This document shows positions 57,930 to 64,000 of a stretch of 64,000 nt of DNA, piece after piece. The stretch spans positions 1 through 64,000 of the forward strand of contig NRSV01000039.1 in assembly GCA_002286855.1 (NCBI GenBank), read 5' to 3'. Source of the DNA: Bipolaris cookei. Its lineage: Eukaryota > Ascomycota > Dothideomycetes > Pleosporales > Pleosporaceae. Positions within the stretch are counted from its first letter, which is position 1. The number at the start of each line of letters is the position of its first letter. The translations under genes and the position numbers were made by a program. The notes below the pieces were generated by a model. The model saw only the letters and a program-made list of their open reading frames with translations. It had not been told where the DNA came from and did not search any database.

Positions 57930-59901
57930 TTAACCCCAGTTTAGCTCATCGCCCCATGTACCGCCCATTTCACGGTGAGATGCCAGGCTATGCTGCGAAA
58001 TGTTGCTGGGACGCCGCCTCATAATTAGCCGTGAAAATCGATTTTGGTGCTCATCTTTCGGCGGGGGTGGAGGTGGCTGGTCCATCTGGATACCACGGTG
58101 GCTCGAGTTGTTCGATATGTTGATCAACCTTGGAACGTAACGGCGCGACGTTGGCGTACTAGGGGCTTGCGACTGTTGCTGTTGCTGTTGGAGAAAGTTT
58201 GGCGGAAGGCTTTGCCGTGGGTAGTGTGCAAAGTTAGCGTACTGAGAAGTCGGTACAGAAACGATCTCCTTGGCCTGTTGAAAGTCCATGTACGACGCTT
58301 GTTGTTGGTAGTTGAGGAGGTCAGGTGTCGATGAAAAGCCTGCATTTGGCCAGCCTTGTGGTTGTGGCTGAAAATTTTGGGCCATTGGTTGAGAAAAGTC
58401 CGTTGACATCGATGTCATGCTGGTGTCGAATGCGTTGAATCCATCCATGCCGGTCGCAGCGCTCATACCACTGTGAGACATATCGGTGCTAACAGGCCAT
58501 TGTGACTGCGCAATCTCTTGCTGCTGCATCGTCTGCGGAGGTTCTACTGGGTCAATGTCCATCATCATCTGCTCCTGCGAAAGGCTGTGTGAGCTTTGGA
58601 GCCTATTATCGGTTCCAAAGTCAGGCGCCAAGTCAGAAGCCTCCAGTTTGAATTCCACCATTTCACCCTGGCTAGCATCATTCGACTCGGAAACGTCAGG
58701 AGTGGCTTCGCTTGCTGATTCAACATCTTTGGCCTCGATCTCCGCCAAGTCGAAGGTGTCCTGCACCAACTTCTCGATATCGAAAACGCGCGTGTCCCAT
58801 TTCGTTTCGAGCTTGTATCGTAAACGGTTGCACTTCTTCGACTCCCACGCCAACGACGGCCAGTTCTGTTCTTCTCCATACCGATCCGTCATCATCTGGT
58901 TCCAGGCGCTAGACACCTCTGGCTGCTTAAGCAGACCGAGAACAACATTAGTAAAGTTCCATTTTGATGATCCCTTCTCTTCGAAATGGAGTGCAATATG
59001 CTCGCAGCGCTCTTCCCAGGTAGTCAGAAGAGAGGCGCAGAAGCCACATCCCCAAGCGTCCTTGTCATGCATGACAATTTCGTACTTCTTCACACATGGA
59101 GATGCTTTCCTACTCGTTGGCTGACCACTCTCCCTTGGTTGCTTGCAATGCTCACAGCCCTGTTTTGGATATTAGTCATAGGTTGCAGACACGTTTACTT
59201 AGTTGACGTACATGAAGCTTGGTATGGTGCTCGCGGAAACGCTTCCCAGCGTGGAAGATTTGCTCGCAGTCTGGACATCGCCAAGTAAGTCTTTGCTCGT
59301 GGAACTCCTCCTCGTGCGATTTCCAGTATGGCTTCGATTTGAGCGCCTTATCGCAGAACGTGCACGCGAAGTTCTTGGGTGCAGGCGTTGACGTGGTAGA
59401 GATAGTGGAAAGACGAGAAGACGCGGTCGACATGCGCGAAGAAGCAGCGCTGTAGTGCGTGTACGACGAGTCGGTCGATGCGATTGACGAACGCGGATCC
59501 GAGAGCATGCTGGGGACTCTGCTCGACGGTACGCTCAGATAAGACGACGCACGGCTTCCAACGGTCGACATTGACGACCTGTCGGCGCCCGAACGACGCA
59601 TGCCATCTGGAGTCGCGTAAGTAAAAGGCAGGGCATCATAGATGCAACCCGACTGACCTCCATTGCGCGCGACGGACAATAGCTGCAATATCTGTTGGTC
59701 ATCGAGGTGTTTGAGCGCATTGATGTGATCAAAGAGCTGGGGCGCGAACTGGTTCTGTCCCGAGTGACGGGGCGACGAGGTGACGCTTTCGGTGACGCTG
59801 GTCAAGGGCGTGGAGCCTTGCAGGCTGCGTCGTGGTCGTTTGAATGAGTTGCTCTGCTGAGGAGTGCTGAACTGGTATAGTTGAGACTCGTCGGCCTCCA
59901 T
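57930..59901 (-). CDS. C2H2 zinc-finger protein, putative regulator
   Basis: Two exons (59901-59212 and 59159-57930; 52-bp intron) give 639 aa. The N-terminal third is Ser-rich and disordered. C2H2-like fingers follow: CTFCDKALKSKPYWKSHEEEFH (about residues 180-201), then CPDCEQIFHAGKRFREHHTKLH, whose codons end exactly at the intron. After the intron comes GCEHCKQP.. and a third finger CGFCASLLTTWEERCEHIALHF (about 255). The second half is acidic, then Gln/Met/Ser-rich with a short poly-Q run, typical of activation regions, and ends in a basic patch (RLIMRRRPS). Function is unknown; nuclear DNA binding is expected. I start at ATG 59901 because a TTG-only extension lies upstream; a ten-codon upstream frame (ATG near 59934) may damp translation. 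Confidence 0.85.
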
Positions 59902-62681
59902 GTTATCCAAGTATGCGCGCAGAAGTCTGTATCATGCCGGAGATTTGGGGTTCACGGGCCGTGTTGGGCGGGCAGAGCAGTGTTGTCGCTATGTAAAGGG
60001 AGGCGAGTGCGCGCGAAATGGAAGCGTTCGAGAAGCTTTTGACGATATACGAATGGGTATAAGCTCGGATCTTAGGCCGTCAGGAAGACATTGATCGTCC
60101 AATTTCCCGGGCGGAGACGGACGGCTCTTGTTTAGAAGAGCAAGATCCGTGGCCTGTTTCATGGGTTTCAAGAGGGCACTAGGAGACTGCCTTGGCACAT
60201 GCAGGCACACAATTCCATGGCTGCTGCAACGCCCTCTCGTGATCGACGCTTGCCGCTGCGGCAGACAGGCACACTCTTGGTCCGGGCGAGTTTTTTTTTC
60301 TTTGAGGCTGCTGGAGCCGCCCTGGTCGGCATGGCAGTACAGTCTTCACACGCAGCAACGTTGCAGCAGCAGCAGCGTCGGAAGGCGACGCGTCAACCGC
60401 CTGATGGTCCTAAAGGGAGATCGTCGCGGCGGCGCTGCAGGGACCCCAGCGCTTCCAGCCTAGGGCAGCGTGCTCAGGGGTAATTTAGCACGCAACGTGA
60501 AACGCGCATCTGCTCGCCATCTGGGAGCTGTTGTACCGTCTAACCCTGCTCGATGCCTCTCCAACGCCTAAAGAGCGTCTGGAGCCGTCGCTTGCATCAG
60601 GCATGATGCAAACCCAACAGACCCCACCATCACCGATCCATCGTGCCGTAGCAAAAGTGCATACTCGGACATTGATCCGAGAGCGTCTCAGGATGCGTGT
60701 ATGCAAAAAAGGTGGCTCTCGTGGCAGTGCTGCGCAGGAGGCTGGGTTGGATGCTGCTCAGGAGACGGAGAGGGAGACGTGGACAATGGCTCGCGTCGGC
60801 AGAACAAATACGGCACACCTGGTGCCTTGCAGCAGTATCACCCGAGGACATCGACGGACGATAATGGGCAACGGGTGCTTTCTGGGCCCCACGGGCGCAG
60901 AACTGGCGGTGGTTTAGGTTCGGTGGGTGGGACTGACGATCACGTGTTGCATGTGTATGTAAGTGTCTATGGGGCGCAGGCTCCCTTCGCCAGCAGCGGA
61001 CCTGTCGTCATCCTGCCAGAGGCGAGATAAGGCAAGGACTCGTGCAGATCCCGCATAACGTCGAATGATCGCTCGTGTCCGTCAGGGAGACCTTTTTGCA
61101 ATCAAGCATTCCTTGCAGGATCTGCCTAACTAGCAACCGTCTTTCTGGGGTACTGCTGCCGGTGAGGGCAAGCTGTCCTATTTTTGGCCCGCGGCAATGG
61201 TCCGCTCCCAACAGGCAAGACTGTAAAACAACGACTACAGGTTGCTTGGACCATCGGCCTGCATGAGTCGAAACGCGCGTGGTGTAAAGAGGGCTTTGAT
61301 GGCCGCTCCATCAGTGTAATATGTAAAAGTAAGCCGGAGATGCAGAAGTCATGCGGCACAGCATCCAACAGTACATGCGCGGCGTGTGCCTCGACGCCCT
61401 CTTGCCGGGGAATTGTCAGAGTTTATGCGAAGGAATTGCTGGTCAAGCCCGCATATCACCCACAGCATCAAACTGTCAATTGCGAGAGATTGGCAGAGTG
61501 GGAGCAAAGCTCGGGCGGGCCGGCGTATACTGTGTACATACTTAATTACAGTGCACAGTGGCGCGGGCGTGAAGAGGCGTCATGTTTCACGGAAAGTCCC
61601 AGTGCTTGCATCGGTCGGTAATCGATCTCGGACGGACAGCGGAGTGAGAGGGAGGCAATTAGAGAGATTGATTGTATGGAAGTATGCATTCATGCTGCCG
61701 GCGGACAACGGCGTGCTCGGTGGCTGAGTCTATCTCAAAGCGGCGCCCCGCTCCGGGTGGGAGCGAAAGCTGAGGCTGGGCTGAGGCGACACTGAGGACA
61801 GTGGATGTCATCCGATGCCTAACACGAAGTGGACCAGCGATCGAAATTTTGGGTAAATGGATAAAACACAAAAGTCGACGCGTGAGAGGCTAGGCGACGG
61901 ATCGAGTGGCCCGGTGTGCGCGGAGCTTGCCAAACCACCACCATAACAAAGCCTGATATGCTGACACCAAACATGCAATGGTAGGTGGACATGTGTCATG
62001 AGCGAATGGTGGGTGGTGGTGATCGTGGTGAACGAATAGGAGGGCCTGTGGCGTATTATTACATGGAGCAGACCCGAACACAGGTTTGGGTGACAAACAC
62101 GATTGCGTGTCTGTTGGAGTAGCCTCCAACCGAGTGGGACTAGAAAAGAAAGACGGTTGGGCTAATCGAATGTGTGTGTACATAGTATGTGTGCTTTGAT
62201 CATGCAAACGGCACCCTACTGCGATGCGACGACTCGTGCAAGCAATGGTGTTAAGCACAATGGGCGTAGTGGTGGTAGTACTGGACCGAAAAGGCCCAGT
62301 TGGCATAGCGCCACTTTGGAGTCACATGCGGTTAGACCGTTCAACTCGTCGCGTCGCGTCACGTCACGTCGCTTGTCGTGACTTTGGGAAATTACGCTCG
62401 CAGTCCAAGCGTGTATCTGCAATTGACCCTACCACACTCGGGCACACAGTTCATCGCTGCTCGTTTCTGATATTTACGAAAAGGCTAAGACACTTTTGCA
62501 TCAACTCTTTGGCCTTGGGCTTTCTCGCCAACAGTCTGCCCGACCCTCCACACGCCTTGCAACTCCATCCGATATCAGCTTCACACCGTTGTGCCCCGCA
62601 TTCCACGACGCCGACTTAGTCAGATAACAACCACCTGCCAGTATCGAACTAAGCCAGCAACCCCTAGAGGCAGCAGCGCCT
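59902..62681. other. 2.8-kb divergent gap C2H2 gene / MRC1
   Basis: No convincing gene. Many short overlapping frames on both strands are characteristic of GC-rich non-coding DNA. A run of CGTCG/CACGTC-type repeats lies at 62347-62379, about 300 bp upstream of the MRC1 start. Confidence 0.45.
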
Positions 62682-64000
62682 ATGTCGCAGTCACCAGCAC
62701 GCGTGCTGGACGCGTCCGTAAAGCCCCGAACAAAGCTTCTCGCAGCACTACGGAAACCCACAGCCGAGTCTTCAGAAAGCGAGACTGAGTCTGGTAATGG
62801 CAGCTCATCATCTGAAGATGAGTCACCTGCTCCCACTACCCTGTCGAAACCCCTCGCAATGGCAATACGCCCACAGCTGGACACAGACACAGCCAATGAC
62901 GTAGACGAGAGCGACGGAGAAGATGCATATGAACGTATGAAGAAACGATTGGCAGCCAGCAACACCTTAGCGATAGCAGAAGCAGATCCACAACCAGCAG
63001 AGGGAGGCATACATGTCGTTGCTACTGTTGAAAGTAGCAATGATAAAGACGAAATGCCTGTGCGCGCCAACGTTCGCAAATCGGTTACGAAAAGAACAAA
63101 AACCGTGAGCCCTCGTGCCTCGCCATCGCCAACCGTACGATCACAGACAGCATCACCGGGTCTGTTTGTCACGCCAGATCCCTCGCCAATCAAGAACAAG
63201 TCCAGAACAGTAATAGATGCCGGCTCCGATTCGGAATCATCACAGCCCGCACATAATGCAGGTCTGCAAGAGCGAGTACGACGTATCCGTGAGGAGAGGC
63301 TGGCGAAGCAACAAGAGCAAGAGGCACAGCGGAAAAAGTCTAATAAGACCACGCGGCACCGGAGCGAGGAGGGCTCTGGAAGCGACACAGATGGTGAGAG
63401 TGGCAGACGGCTTACCCAACAAGCCAAGCCAACTCGAAAAGCGGGCAAGAAAGCCATGGAGGCAATGGCCCGGGACCAACAGCGTATCAGTCGCAACATG
63501 CAGCTCACGCACCAGGCAAAGACAAAAAAACGCTTCACAACTCAGGATCTCTTCAAAAAGTTCAACTTCCAAGCGCCAAACACCGATGCAGCAGCGCTTC
63601 CAACACCTGAACCAAGCTCGGCATTGACTTCTTCCGATGCAGAGGTGAACCAAGTGCAGAATGCTCAACCGAAAAGCCCATCAAGACAGAAACATGACGT
63701 AGAAATCCACGCCGTGCCGAGCGATGAGAAAACTGTTGATATGGGGTCAGAGACACAGAATGGCATTCACTCTCCACAGTCCGCCAAGCTCGACAAGGGC
63801 AAAGGAAGAGCACCAGAGTTCCAACATCTTCCGGAGCATCCATGGATGAAACAAAAAGAGACATCGACGCAGCAAAATACTGTAACAGATACAAAGACTG
63901 CTCGGGCTGACGATATGGTGGAGCTCTCAGACTCAGACGATGATATATCTGTGAAACAGATAAAAAGCAGGTTCCCCGTCTTCGATCGATTGCCCGTCAA
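62682..64000 (+). CDS. MRC1: Replication checkpoint mediator Mrc1 (claspin homologue), partial
   Basis: Open from ATG 62682 to the window edge without a stop (439 codons, C-terminus missing). The N-terminus is highly charged, Ser/Glu-rich and disordered, with several SQ/TQ dipeptides of the kind phosphorylated by ATR/Mec1. The signature is at about residues 255-300: RKAGKKAMEAMARDQQRISR followed by NMQLTHQAKTKKRFTTQDLF, a conserved basic block of Mrc1/claspin. A coiled-coil-like segment (LQERVRRIREERLAKQQEQE) precedes it. Mrc1 travels with the replisome (Tof1-Csm3), stabilises stalled forks and relays the S-phase checkpoint to Rad53/Cds1. The full protein is usually over 1,000 aa, so most of it lies to the right of this window. 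Confidence 0.85.
   Translation, partial: MSQSPARVLDASVKPRTKLLAALRKPTAESSESETESGNGSSSSEDESPAPTTLSKPLAMAIRPQLDTDTANDVDESDGEDAYERMKKRLAASNTLAIAEADPQPAEGGIHVVATVESSNDKDEMPVRANVRKSVTKRTKTVSPRASPSPTVRSQTASPGLFVTPDPSPIKNKSRTVIDAGSDSESSQPAHNAGLQERVRRIREERLAKQQEQEAQRKKSNKTTRHRSEEGSGSDTDGESGRRLTQQAKPTRKAGKKAMEAMARDQQRISRNMQLTHQAKTKKRFTTQDLFKKFNFQAPNTDAAALPTPEPSSALTSSDAEVNQVQNAQPKSPSRQKHDVEIHAVPSDEKTVDMGSETQNGIHSPQSAKLDKGKGRAPEFQHLPEHPWMKQKETSTQQNTVTDTKTARADDMVELSDSDDDISVKQIKSRFPVFDRLPV

Noticed and set aside
62501..63538. 345-codon minus-strand frame
   Set aside because: It is antisense to the MRC1 coding sequence; Ser/Arg/Cys-rich composition is the mirror of that gene's codons.
1..64000. tRNA, rRNA or CRISPR elements
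   Set aside because: No tRNA-like T-arm pattern, rRNA segment or spaced direct-repeat array was seen on visual scan; CRISPR is also not expected in a fungal nucleus.

Overview
The window is nuclear DNA of a filamentous ascomycete (Pezizomycotina). Nearly every gene is split by short introns (45-97 bp) with GT..AG ends and CTAAC/CTGAC-like branch points. The families are typical of that group: Zn2Cys6 and C2H2 regulators with a fungal middle homology region, a PTH11-type rhodopsin-domain protein, an Mtr-type amino-acid permease, ATG13 and MRC1. A Dothideomycete is my guess; nothing in the sequence proves the class.

Layout. 0.5-17.9 kb is a conserved housekeeping block: a giant ankyrin/RCC1/BTB protein (IBtk/Btb3-like, minus), ATG13 (plus), COQ5 (minus), the branched-chain 2-oxoacid dehydrogenase E1-alpha (plus) and RAD4/XPC (minus). 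18.5-25.5 kb holds a heavy-metal P1B-type ATPase followed in tandem by a Zn2Cys6 regulator. 25.7-43.9 kb is accessory and metabolic: a tartrate/D-malate dehydrogenase, an MFS transporter, a secreted alpha/beta hydrolase, a C2H2 plus middle-homology-region regulator, an SDR, an amidase-signature enzyme, an HpPgdA/imidase-like polysaccharide-deacetylase-fold hydrolase and an amino-acid permease. 43.9-57.9 kb is gene-poor. It contains a frameshifted small membrane-protein gene, a rhodopsin-domain gene, a possible 57-residue protein, a four-segment membrane protein and several broken coding relics. 57.9-64 kb returns to ordinary genes: a C2H2 protein and the 5' part of MRC1, which runs off the right edge.

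Functional reading. The first block serves autophagy initiation, ubiquinone synthesis, branched-chain amino-acid catabolism and nucleotide excision repair. The 25.7-43.9 kb segment looks like a scavenging or catabolic neighbourhood: uptake (MFS, permease), hydrolysis (esterase-like, amidase, imidase-like) and oxidation (SDR, hydroxy-diacid dehydrogenase), with a regulator divergent from the SDR over 238 bp. I raise, as a hypothesis only, that it breaks cyclic imides or amides down to dicarboxylates.

Limits. Gene models were spliced by eye. Exon frames add up for all spliced models, but no search or alignment was run. Product names rest on recognised motifs.
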